This document shows positions 1-5,240 of a stretch of DNA of 5,578 nucleotides, one piece after another. This stretch comes from Pseudorhodobacter antarcticus (GTDB lineage Bacteria; Pseudomonadota; Alphaproteobacteria; Rhodobacterales; Rhodobacteraceae). The notes under the pieces are model-generated. The model had not been told where the DNA came from. It made no database searches and saw only the letters and a program-made list of their open reading frames with translations. The stretch lies in the NCBI GenBank assembly GCA_945861995.1, contig CAMAWZ010000174.1:1-5578 (forward strand). Direction: 5' to 3'. How positions within the stretch are numbered: position 1 is the first letter of the stretch; every line of letters begins with the position of its first letter. The translations under genes were made by a program, and so were the position numbers.

Positions 1-254
1 TGACCTGTGATCAAGATAACAGGCAGACCCGAATCCATGGTCATCAGGCGTTTGAGAAAGGCCATCCCATCCATGCCCGGCATTTTGATATCTGACACCA
101 CGATGCCTTTGTAATCGGCGGTGATGTGTTTCAGCGCTTCGTCCGCACTGTAATCGGTTTCGGTGTCAAACCCTGACAGAGCCAGCCACTGGCTGATCGA
201 TTGGCGCATGTCGGCTTCGTCATCCACCATCGCCACTTTTAATGCCCGTGCCAT
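1..254 (-). CDS. dctD: DctD-type response regulator, receiver domain only (3' part beyond window)
   Basis: The ATG is the complement of 252-254, and 84 complete codons are visible before the window edge. The protein begins MARALKVAMVDDEADMRQ and is a CheY-like receiver domain: acidic pair D11/D12, phospho-acceptor D55 in VVSDIKMPGMDG, and switch Thr83 in VILITG. The conserved Lys and everything C-terminal lie outside the window. Receivers of this NtrC/DctD style usually precede a sigma-54 AAA+ domain and a Fis-type DNA-binding domain, but neither can be seen here. The gene starts 3 bases after the stop of the DctB-type kinase, so the two are almost certainly co-transcribed. The kinase would phosphorylate D55, and the regulator would then activate C4-dicarboxylate (TRAP or DctA) transport genes. 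The receiver call is certain; the DctD name rests on the partner kinase. Another NtrC-class regulator is the main alternative. Confidence 0.78.
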   Translation of the reverse strand, partial: MARALKVAMVDDEADMRQSISQWLALSGFDTETDYSADEALKHITADYKGIVVSDIKMPGMDGMAFLKRLMTMDSGLPVILITG

Positions 255-257
255 GTT

Positions 258-2090
258 TTACTCCGCTGCCTTTGCCTTGCTTCCCAAAAGGGGAAGAATG
301 ATATCAAAAATTGCCCCGCCTGTGGGGGCAGCCCCGTTTGCGCCCGCCGCGCCGCCGCCGCTGCCCGCGTTGCGCGCAGTCAACCGTCCGCCCAAATCGG
401 CCATGATGCTGGACGAAATCGCAAGCCCAAGACCCACGCCTTCGCCTTGCTTTTTCGTGGTGTAGAAGGGTTCAAAAATTGCTGATGGGTCTTTGATCCC
501 CGTGCCATTATCGCGCACCGACAGAACGGCAGCATCGCCAACTGTCATCAGCAATTCCACCGCTGGATCAGCCACATCTTTGGTCGCATCCAACGCATTG
601 CGCAGAAGGTTGATGATCACCTGTTCCAGCCGCAAGCGGTCTGCCATCACCATCACAGGCGTGCGCGGCAATGTGCGGCCAATGCGCAGCGCGCGGGTTT
701 TAAGCTGCGGCTCCATCATCGACAGGGCCGATGACAGGCAAGCGCGCAGATCGACAGGTTCCACCGCATCGCCCCCCTTGCGGGCATAAGATTTCAGCTG
801 CCGCGTAATGGCGCTCATGCGGTCGATCAGATCGTCAATGCGCTGGAACGAGGACAGCGCCTCGTCTGGCCGCTTGCGTTCCAGCAGCAGGCGCGCACCC
901 GCAAGATAGGTCTTCATCGCCGCAAGTGGTTGGTTCAACTCATGGCTGACCGCTGCCGACATCTCGCCCAAAGCCGCCAGTTTTGATGATTGCGCCAGCG
1001 AGGTTTCCGCCACCTCTAGCGTTTTTTGCACCTTCTCCCGCTTGGCGATTTCACGGTTCAGCCGCGCGTTCAGCTTGCGCAAGTCCACCGATTCGCGCAA
1101 AAGCACCACTGATTGCGATTTTGCTCGGCGCGAGGACATATAAAACAGCACCGCCGAGAAAATCGCCATCGCCATGATTTCCAACGCAATCACACCATTG
1201 ACCTGCGCGCGCACAGAATCATAGGCGGTGAAATCAACCATGCGCCAGCCCTGAAACGTCAGGCGCGTTTCCGTGCGCATCACCGCTTCGCCAGACAGAT
1301 AGGCATCGGGTGGGTCTTTGGCCCAATCGGTCGCACTGGACAGCGCCCGCGCCACGGCGCCCGCCCCATCAGACGACGCCAGGGCCGCATCCACTGCCTT
1401 GCCGCGCCAGCGATGGTTGGATGCCAAAATCACCACGCCTTCGCTGTTGGTCACCAACACCGAATCTTGCAAACTGGCCCAAGTGCGCTCGTGCTTCATC
1501 AAATCGGCAGCCACAACGATCACGCCCAGATTGCGCCCATCTTGCACAACGCGGCGCGCATAAGTGAAATCGAATGCACCGCCATCGCGCGGTGTTGCGG
1601 TGAAAATCGTCTCGTTCGAGCGTTTTGCAGCAACAAAATATGCCGAGGCGCGCAGATTTTGGCCCAAGACATTGCGGTCAGTTGCGCCCACCACGCGCCC
1701 GTCACCGTCCAGCAGCATGATAGAGGCCACACCAATTTCCCGCTGTCCCGCAATCAGGCGGCGCGTGGTGGCGGTATAGATACCATCGTTCAGCGCAGCA
1801 ATCAGCGCAGGATCACCCGACAGCAGCAAAGGCACCACGGATGATCGCTGCAAATCGGCCAGAATATTGCCTGAATACAGCGCAATGCGCAGTTCGGCGC
1901 GGTTTCGGGTGGTTTCGGCAAAGCGTTCTGTCAGCAGGTTATTCGTGATGAAAACAATCACTAAGCCAATCACCGCAAGCCCCGCATAGACCAGCCGAAT
2001 GCGCCAAGATGCGGGGGCCGCTTGGCCCTGCGCCTCGTCATCCTCATCGGTTTGGGGCAAAACAACCTGCCGCTGTGCTGGTATTCTCAT
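258..2090 (-). CDS. dctB: DctB-type C4-dicarboxylate sensor histidine kinase
   Basis: A complete 610-residue membrane kinase. A short acidic cytoplasmic head is followed by TM1 (about 31-53), a periplasmic sensor region (about 54-295), TM2 (about 297-320), a coiled-coil linker (about 327-374) and the kinase core. Sensor features such as NVLGQNLRASAYF and LGVIVVAADL resemble the double PAS-like (dCache) domain of DctB proteins, which binds succinate, fumarate or malate. Core motifs: H-box SHELNQPL with phospho-acceptor His383; N-box NLLRNALDA (494-502); G1 DNGTGI from D527; F-box FEPFYTTK (539-546); G2 GVGLGLA (551-557). A Gly/Ala-rich insert (about 575-592) lies between G2 and the last strand. 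The start is ATG at 2090; a TTG two codons upstream has no better ribosome site, and no strong Shine-Dalgarno is visible for either. The kinase call is very secure. The ligand is inferred from family resemblance; another dCache kinase is possible. Confidence 0.85.
   Translation of the reverse strand: MRIPAQRQVVLPQTDEDDEAQGQAAPASWRIRLVYAGLAVIGLVIVFITNNLLTERFAETTRNRAELRIALYSGNILADLQRSSVVPLLLSGDPALIAALNDGIYTATTRRLIAGQREIGVASIMLLDGDGRVVGATDRNVLGQNLRASAYFVAAKRSNETIFTATPRDGGAFDFTYARRVVQDGRNLGVIVVAADLMKHERTWASLQDSVLVTNSEGVVILASNHRWRGKAVDAALASSDGAGAVARALSSATDWAKDPPDAYLSGEAVMRTETRLTFQGWRMVDFTAYDSVRAQVNGVIALEIMAMAIFSAVLFYMSSRRAKSQSVVLLRESVDLRKLNARLNREIAKREKVQKTLEVAETSLAQSSKLAALGEMSAAVSHELNQPLAAMKTYLAGARLLLERKRPDEALSSFQRIDDLIDRMSAITRQLKSYARKGGDAVEPVDLRACLSSALSMMEPQLKTRALRIGRTLPRTPVMVMADRLRLEQVIINLLRNALDATKDVADPAVELLMTVGDAAVLSVRDNGTGIKDPSAIFEPFYTTKKQGEGVGLGLAISSSIMADLGGRLTARNAGSGGGAAGANGAAPTGGAIFDIILPLLGSKAKAAE
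261..264 (-). promoter_or_regulatory. Ribosome binding site of the response regulator gene
   Basis: GGAG on the minus strand lies inside the last codons of the kinase gene, 6 bases before the regulator ATG. It supports this start and suggests translational coupling of the two genes. Confidence 0.6.
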
Positions 2091-2102
2091 GTGCAAAGAT
2101 TA

Positions 2103-2118
2103 GGCGCGCGTTTGCGCC
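2103..2118 (-). terminator. Possible weak terminator hairpin after purQ
   Basis: In the 45 bases between the purQ stop and the dctB start there is a 5-bp stem, GGCGC/GCGCC, with a 6-base loop. On the minus strand it is followed by TAATCTTT. The short stem and imperfect U tract make this a weak candidate; it could reduce read-through from purQ into dctB. Confidence 0.22.
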
Positions 2119-2135
2119 GCCTCAAGCCTGCGCAA

Positions 2136-2804
2136 TCAGACAAGCGCCATTTCGCCGAGCAGGCTGGCAAAGACCCCCGCGCCATCGGTGCCGCCCACAC
2201 GCGCATCGACCGCGCGTTCGGGATGCGGCATCATGCCCAAAACGCGGCGGTTTTCCGATAAAACCCCCGCAATATCGCCCATCGACCCGTTGGGATTGTT
2301 CCCATAGCGCAGCGCAATGCGATCTTCGCCCTGAAGACGCGCCAAACAATCCGCATCGATGGTGTAATTGCCATCGTGGTGGGCAATGGGAAGGGAAATG
2401 GTCTGGCCAACGGCGAAGGATTTGGTGAAGGGCGAGTTGGCGCTGGCCACAACCAAATCCACCGATTTACAGATAAATTTCAGCCCCGCATTGCGCATCA
2501 ACGCGCCCGGCAGCAGGCCCATTTCGGTAATCACTTGAAAGCCGTTGCAAATGCCCAAAACATAGCCGCCCTTGGCGGCGTGCGCGCGCAGTGCCGCGGC
2601 TATGGGGCTTTGCGCGGCAATCGCCCCGCAGCGCAGATAGTCGCCAAAGGAAAACCCGCCCGGAACCCCCACAACATCCACGCCCGCAGGCAGATCCGTG
2701 TCTTTGTGCCACACACGCGCCACATCAAAACCCGCATGTTCAAAGGCCACAGCCAAATCGCGGTCGCAATTCGATCCTGGAAAGGTGATGACAGCAGCTT
2801 TCAT
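2136..2804 (-). CDS. purQ: Phosphoribosylformylglycinamidine (FGAM) synthase, glutaminase subunit PurQ
   Basis: A complete 222-residue class I glutamine amidotransferase, the normal size for the small PurQ found in PurS-PurQ-PurL systems. It begins MKAAVITFPGSNCDRD, the typical PurQ N-terminus. The nucleophile is Cys86 in LGICNGFQ, the catalytic dyad His194/Glu196 lies in MMPHPERAV, and VPGGFSFGDYLRCG (47-60) is the PurQ loop near the oxyanion hole. PurQ releases ammonia from glutamine and passes it to PurL, which converts FGAR to FGAM at the fourth step of IMP synthesis; PurS bridges the two. purL is not in the window. The ATG (complement of 2802-2804) has a weak AGG six bases upstream. purQ normally follows purS closely. 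Here it is separated from purS by a methyltransferase gene and an 82-base gap, so it may need its own promoter. Confidence 0.97.
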   Translation of the reverse strand: MKAAVITFPGSNCDRDLAVAFEHAGFDVARVWHKDTDLPAGVDVVGVPGGFSFGDYLRCGAIAAQSPIAAALRAHAAKGGYVLGICNGFQVITEMGLLPGALMRNAGLKFICKSVDLVVASANSPFTKSFAVGQTISLPIAHHDGNYTIDADCLARLQGEDRIALRYGNNPNGSMGDIAGVLSENRRVLGMMPHPERAVDARVGGTDGAGVFASLLGEMALV

Positions 2805-2886
2805 GATGGGCCTATTTGCAAGTTGATGACACAGACTATCTATATTTCTTCAGCTATGGGACAACGCCCGCCCAAAACCCGCTATT

Positions 2887-3654
2887 CTAGCTGCGCTGCA
2901 CTTGAAAGAAACTGGCGATCCTTTGGATCGCGCGTTGCCCTACATAGCGCAACCTCGTTCCTCTTCCCAGCTTGACAAAGCGTTGTCGTAACTGGTCAAT
3001 CCCCTCAGGCGTTGACGCTTGCCCTATCAAGACCTTCGCTGCATCGGTTTGATTTGCACCGAAAAATAAAACGCCCAGCCCGTGAGATTGCCGAAAGGCA
3101 AAGCCTGTATGTTTTTTCGTCAGCTCGGCCCAGTATTTATAAACGCCAAATCCGCGGTCTAGCACTTCGGTGTCATGAAACAAAACGATGGCCCGATCAG
3201 ACAGTTTTGGTATCCAACTTTCGAAATCTTCTTTGACGTCTTCGTAACCGTGGCGACTATCTACATGCAGCAGATCAACGGAACCAGCTGCAATATCGGG
3301 CAACGCTTGGTCAAACCTCTTGCGCAATAAGGTGCTAAAGTTTTCGTAGGGTTGGTTTGCCAAAGCCACCACTTGATAAACTTGATCGCTGTAAAACCCA
3401 GCATGATCATCGCCTTGCCAAGTGTCCACGGCATAGGCCTTACTTTGCAACCCCGCGTCCTTAATCGCTTGGCACATAGAGAAATACGAATAGCCATTAT
3501 GCGTGCCGAGTTCGACAATCACACGGGGGGCAATTGCCTGCACTAGCCACATCGCGAATGGACCATGCCCGATCCAAGCCGAGCGTGGCAAGTACTTGGG
3601 ACGCAGCGATTGTGCGTCGCCTTCGTTCCATTTAAGGGTTGGTCCAGCGTTCAC
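2887..3654 (-). CDS. Class I SAM-dependent methyltransferase (Methyltransf_24-like), inserted between purS and purQ
   Basis: From the preferred GTG start the protein has 255 residues. It has a Rossmann-type SAM-binding core: motif I VIVELGTHNGYSYF (45-58), acidic motif II residue D77 in AYAVDTW, and the block HVDSRHGYEDVKEDFESW (130-147) with D132 and H135, which resembles the 'HxDGxHxYE' block of Methyltransf_24 proteins. LFHDT follows at 158-162. No signal peptide or membrane segment is seen. Relatives often sit in surface-polysaccharide or glycosyltransferase clusters, but the substrate here is unknown and nothing links it to purine synthesis. GTG at 3654 has GAGG nine bases upstream and begins one base after the purS stop. 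An in-frame TTG at 3663 would overlap purS by 8 bases but has GAGG directly against it. Five 60-base lines (3061-3360) contain 142/300 G+C versus 181/300 in purQ (2161-2460), suggesting horizontal acquisition. Confidence 0.85.
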   Translation of the reverse strand: MNAGPTLKWNEGDAQSLRPKYLPRSAWIGHGPFAMWLVQAIAPRVIVELGTHNGYSYFSMCQAIKDAGLQSKAYAVDTWQGDDHAGFYSDQVYQVVALANQPYENFSTLLRKRFDQALPDIAAGSVDLLHVDSRHGYEDVKEDFESWIPKLSDRAIVLFHDTEVLDRGFGVYKYWAELTKKHTGFAFRQSHGLGVLFFGANQTDAAKVLIGQASTPEGIDQLRQRFVKLGRGTRLRYVGQRAIQRIASFFQVQRS

Positions 3655-3655
3655 G

Positions 3656-3895
3656 TCAACCAACCTCGATCTGATAGCTTTCGATCACGACATTCGCCAA
3701 AAGCTTATCGCACATGGCCGTCACGCTGGCGCGGGCGTTGCCCGCATCGGTTTCAGTCAGTTCCAACTCGATCACCTTGCCTTGACGCACGCCCGATACG
3801 CCCGCAAAACCAAGGCTTCCCAGCGCGTGGCGCACCGCCTCGCCCTGCACATCCAAAACGCCAGCTTTCAGCATAACTGTCACACGCGCTTTCAT
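3656..3895 (-). CDS. purS: FGAM synthase subunit PurS
   Basis: A complete 79-residue protein, MKARVTVMLKAGVLDVQG..., matching the PurS family in size and motifs: VMLKAGVLDVQGEAVRHAL (8-26), LGFAGVSGVRQGK (28-40) and the C-terminal CDKLLANVVIESYQIEV (62-78). PurS is a small dimeric ferredoxin-like protein that bridges PurQ and PurL in the multi-subunit FGAM synthase and helps transfer ammonia. The start is ATG 3895, with AGGAG seven bases upstream. A GTG at 3901 in the same frame has the ribosome site only one base away and is unlikely. The gene lies 69 bases downstream of purC, and its stop is one base before the methyltransferase GTG. Family assignment is secure. Confidence 0.95.
   Translation of the reverse strand: MKARVTVMLKAGVLDVQGEAVRHALGSLGFAGVSGVRQGKVIELELTETDAGNARASVTAMCDKLLANVVIESYQIEVG
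3664..3667 (-). promoter_or_regulatory. Ribosome binding site in the purS 3' end, deciding the methyltransferase start
   Basis: GAGG on the minus strand overlaps the last sense codons of purS. It is nine bases before GTG 3654 but immediately adjacent to TTG 3663, which favours the GTG. It may originally have served purQ before the insertion (inference). Confidence 0.4.
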
Positions 3896-3902
3896 CGGCA
3901 CT

Positions 3903-3907
3903 CTCCT
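3903..3907 (-). promoter_or_regulatory. Ribosome binding site of purS
   Basis: AGGAG on the minus strand, seven bases before ATG 3895. The spacing decides the start in favour of this ATG over the GTG at 3901. Confidence 0.7.
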
Positions 3908-3964
3908 GGTTGCGTATTTTTCCCGCCTTAGCCAAGGGCGGCGCGGGCGGCAAGTGGGAATGGC

Positions 3965-4771
3965 CTAATTGATCAAACTTGGCTTGATCTGATGGGTCAC
4001 GTTACTGGGCAAAACGCCAAGGCGGCGGGCAAGTTCGGTATAGACGTCGGCCACGGGTGTGGTGTCAACAGGGCTTGGCATTTCGCCCATTTGTACCGAA
4101 CGCACGTCGCCGCCGCGCTCGCCCCCCCGCTCGCCCGGGATGCGCAAATCCCACAGACGGCACGTATCTGGGCTGATCTCGTCAGCCAAAATCAGGCGCA
4201 TAAAGTCGCCTTCCCACACACGGCCAATTTCAATGCGAAAATCGGCCAGCCGCACGCCCACGGCCAGCATCAGGCCCGACAGAAAGTCATTCACCCGCAG
4301 CGCGATGCGGATAATATCGTCGATGTCTTGCTGGCTGGCCCAATTAAAGGCCATGATATGTTCTTCCGAGACCATCGGCTTGTGCGGAATAGCGGGGTTT
4401 TTCAGGTAATATTCCACGATCGGCCCCGGCAATGGGGTTCCTTCGGGAATCCCAAGATTGGTGCTCATCTCGCCCGCTGCATAATTGCGCACGACAATTT
4501 CCAATGGGATCATCTCGGCCATTTGCACCAATTGTTCGCGCATATTCACGCGGCGAATGAAATGGGTGCCCATGCCAATGCCGTGCAGGCCCGACATGAA
4601 AAATTCAGACAAACGGTTGTTCAGCACGCCCTTACCATCCACCGCAGCGGGGTTCGCCTGTTCGGGGGTGGGGGCGCTGTCGTCTTTGAAATAGGCGATC
4701 AGAGTGCCGGGTTCGGGCCCCTCGTACAAAATCTTGGCCCCGCCTTCGTAAATTTTCTTGCGCCGCGCCAT
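3965..4771 (-). CDS. purC: SAICAR synthase (PurC) homologue with divergent conserved residues
   Basis: A complete 268-residue protein beginning MARRKKIYEG, slightly longer than the roughly 235-255 usual for PurC. PurC joins CAIR and aspartate with ATP to make SAICAR in IMP synthesis. Family blocks visible: IYEGGAKILYEGPEPG (7-22), GVLNNRLSEFFM (48-59), THFIRR (69-74), IPLEIVVRN (88-96), PMVSEEHI (132-139), RVNDFLSGL (159-167), DFRIEIGRVWEGDF (177-190), ADEISPDTCRLWD (196-208) and TELARRLGV (245-253). Unusual positions: the canonical Lys of YEGKAK is Gly11; signature RNxAAGS ends in Glu101; signature DFK reads DFR179; and the usual DKDRFRRDLG segment is replaced by a Gly/Arg-rich, apparently duplicated stretch (213-222). 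The open frame extends far upstream, but only ATG 4771 has the family N-terminus. It heads the purC-purS-(methyltransferase)-purQ run. Fold and family are secure; full catalytic activity is not. Confidence 0.9.
   Translation of the reverse strand: MARRKKIYEGGAKILYEGPEPGTLIAYFKDDSAPTPEQANPAAVDGKGVLNNRLSEFFMSGLHGIGMGTHFIRRVNMREQLVQMAEMIPLEIVVRNYAAGEMSTNLGIPEGTPLPGPIVEYYLKNPAIPHKPMVSEEHIMAFNWASQQDIDDIIRIALRVNDFLSGLMLAVGVRLADFRIEIGRVWEGDFMRLILADEISPDTCRLWDLRIPGERGGERGGDVRSVQMGEMPSPVDTTPVADVYTELARRLGVLPSNVTHQIKPSLIN
4112..4135 (-). repeat. Tandem 12-base duplication in the purC 3' region
   Basis: On the minus strand GGCGAGCGGGGG (4135-4124) is followed directly by GGCGAGCGCGGC (4123-4112), 10 of 12 bases identical. 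It encodes GERG-GERG at residues 213-220. It looks like an in-frame slippage duplication in a variable loop after the RLWD motif. Confidence 0.7.
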
Positions 4772-4798
4772 AAGGCCCCCGATGGATACACTCCCCTG

Positions 4799-4827
4799 CC
4801 TATAGGGCACGGGGCGCATTTGGGCAA
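4799..4827 (-). promoter_or_regulatory. Candidate sigma-70 promoter for purC
   Basis: On the minus strand TTGCCC (4827-4822) and TATAGG (4804-4799) are separated by 17 bases, each matching 4 of 6 consensus positions. Transcription would start near 4792, giving a leader of about 20 bases before ATG 4771. Only G-rich sequence, no clear Shine-Dalgarno, precedes the ATG. Confidence 0.38.
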
Positions 4828-4839
4828 GCAGGCGCACAA

Positions 4840-4870
4840 AGCGCGCGCCATCCCCCTTGCAGCGCGCGCC
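4840..4870. repeat. Direct repeat pair AGCGCGCGCC in the divergent promoter region
   Basis: AGCGCGCGCC occurs at 4840-4849 and again at 4861-4870, start to start 21 bases, i.e. two helical turns. The pair lies between purC and the zeta-inhibitor gene, upstream of both. It could be a pair of regulator half-sites on one DNA face, or a chance product of G+C-rich sequence. Confidence 0.35.
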
Positions 4871-4907
4871 CCGCCACGCCATATCTGCAGCGATGCAACC
4901 GAAGCCG

Positions 4908-4913
4908 AAGGGA
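4908..4913 (+). promoter_or_regulatory. Ribosome binding site of the zeta inhibitor gene
   Basis: AAGGGA lies five bases before ATG 4919 and supports that start. No convincing -35/-10 pair was found upstream; TTGCAG (4857-4862) with CATATC (4880-4885), 17 bases apart, is a weak possibility. Confidence 0.55.
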
Positions 4914-4918
4914 ACGAT

Positions 4919-5233
4919 ATGCCAAGCTTTGACGACCGCGAAAACGCCTTTGAATCCAAATTCGCCCATGATGCTGACATGCAGTTTCGCGCCGAAGCGC
5001 GCCGCAACAAGCTGCTGGGCCTTTGGGCCGCAGAACTGATGGGTAAATCGGGGGATGACGCCGCCGAATACGCCGCATCTGTGGTTGCTGCCGATTTTGA
5101 AGAAGCGGGCAGCGATGATGTCGTGCGCAAAGTGGCGGGCGATTTGGGCAGCAAAGCAAGTGAGGACGAAATTCGCGCCAAGCTGACCTCCCTGATGATT
5201 GAGGCAAAATCGCAACTGATGTCCGAGATTTGA
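4919..5233 (+). CDS. F1-ATPase inhibitor zeta subunit (DUF1476 family)
   Basis: A complete 104-residue protein, about the usual length for the family, beginning MPSFDDRENAFESKFAHDADMQFRAEARRNKLLGLWAAELMG. This opening block is the hallmark of DUF1476, established in Paracoccus denitrificans as the zeta subunit that binds F1-ATPase and blocks ATP hydrolysis. In that protein the flexible N-terminus is the inhibitory part and the rest is a small helical bundle. Here residues 1-19 correspond to the inhibitory region, and RRNKLLGLWAAELMG (28-42) and ADFEEAG (58-64) are further conserved blocks. There is no signal peptide or membrane segment, consistent with action at the cytoplasmic F1 head. The gene is divergent from purC across 147 bases, and a dehydrogenase gene follows after 7 bases. 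Family assignment is secure; inhibitory activity is inferred from the characterised relative. Confidence 0.93.
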   Translation: MPSFDDRENAFESKFAHDADMQFRAEARRNKLLGLWAAELMGKSGDDAAEYAASVVAADFEEAGSDDVVRKVAGDLGSKASEDEIRAKLTSLMIEAKSQLMSEI

Positions 5234-5240
5234 GCGCGCC

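Noticed and set aside
1113..1844. A 243-codon plus-strand open frame inside dctB.
   Set aside because: It is antisense to a clear sensor-kinase coding region, has shadow-like His/Arg/Gln-rich composition and no family motif.
2376..2975. A 199-codon plus-strand open frame over purQ and the following gap.
   Set aside because: It is antisense to purQ and the end of the methyltransferase, with no recognisable domain.
2805..3663. The methyltransferase segment as part of an insertion sequence or genomic island.
   Set aside because: No transposase, integrase, terminal inverted repeats, target duplication or tRNA was found at its borders; only base composition and gene order suggest acquisition.
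3923..3941. A hairpin (CCGCC/GGCGG with inner pairs and a bulge) between purC and purS as a terminator.
   Set aside because: On the minus strand it is followed by GAAAAAT, not a T tract; on the plus strand the T run lies before the stem. It is not an intrinsic terminator in either direction, though it may be an mRNA structure.
3992..5233. A 413-codon plus-strand open frame running antisense to purC and ending at the zeta stop.
   Set aside because: Its end is the zeta gene in the same frame. The upstream part is the His/Gln/Arg-rich mirror of purC codons, and the zeta start with its ribosome site is at 4919.
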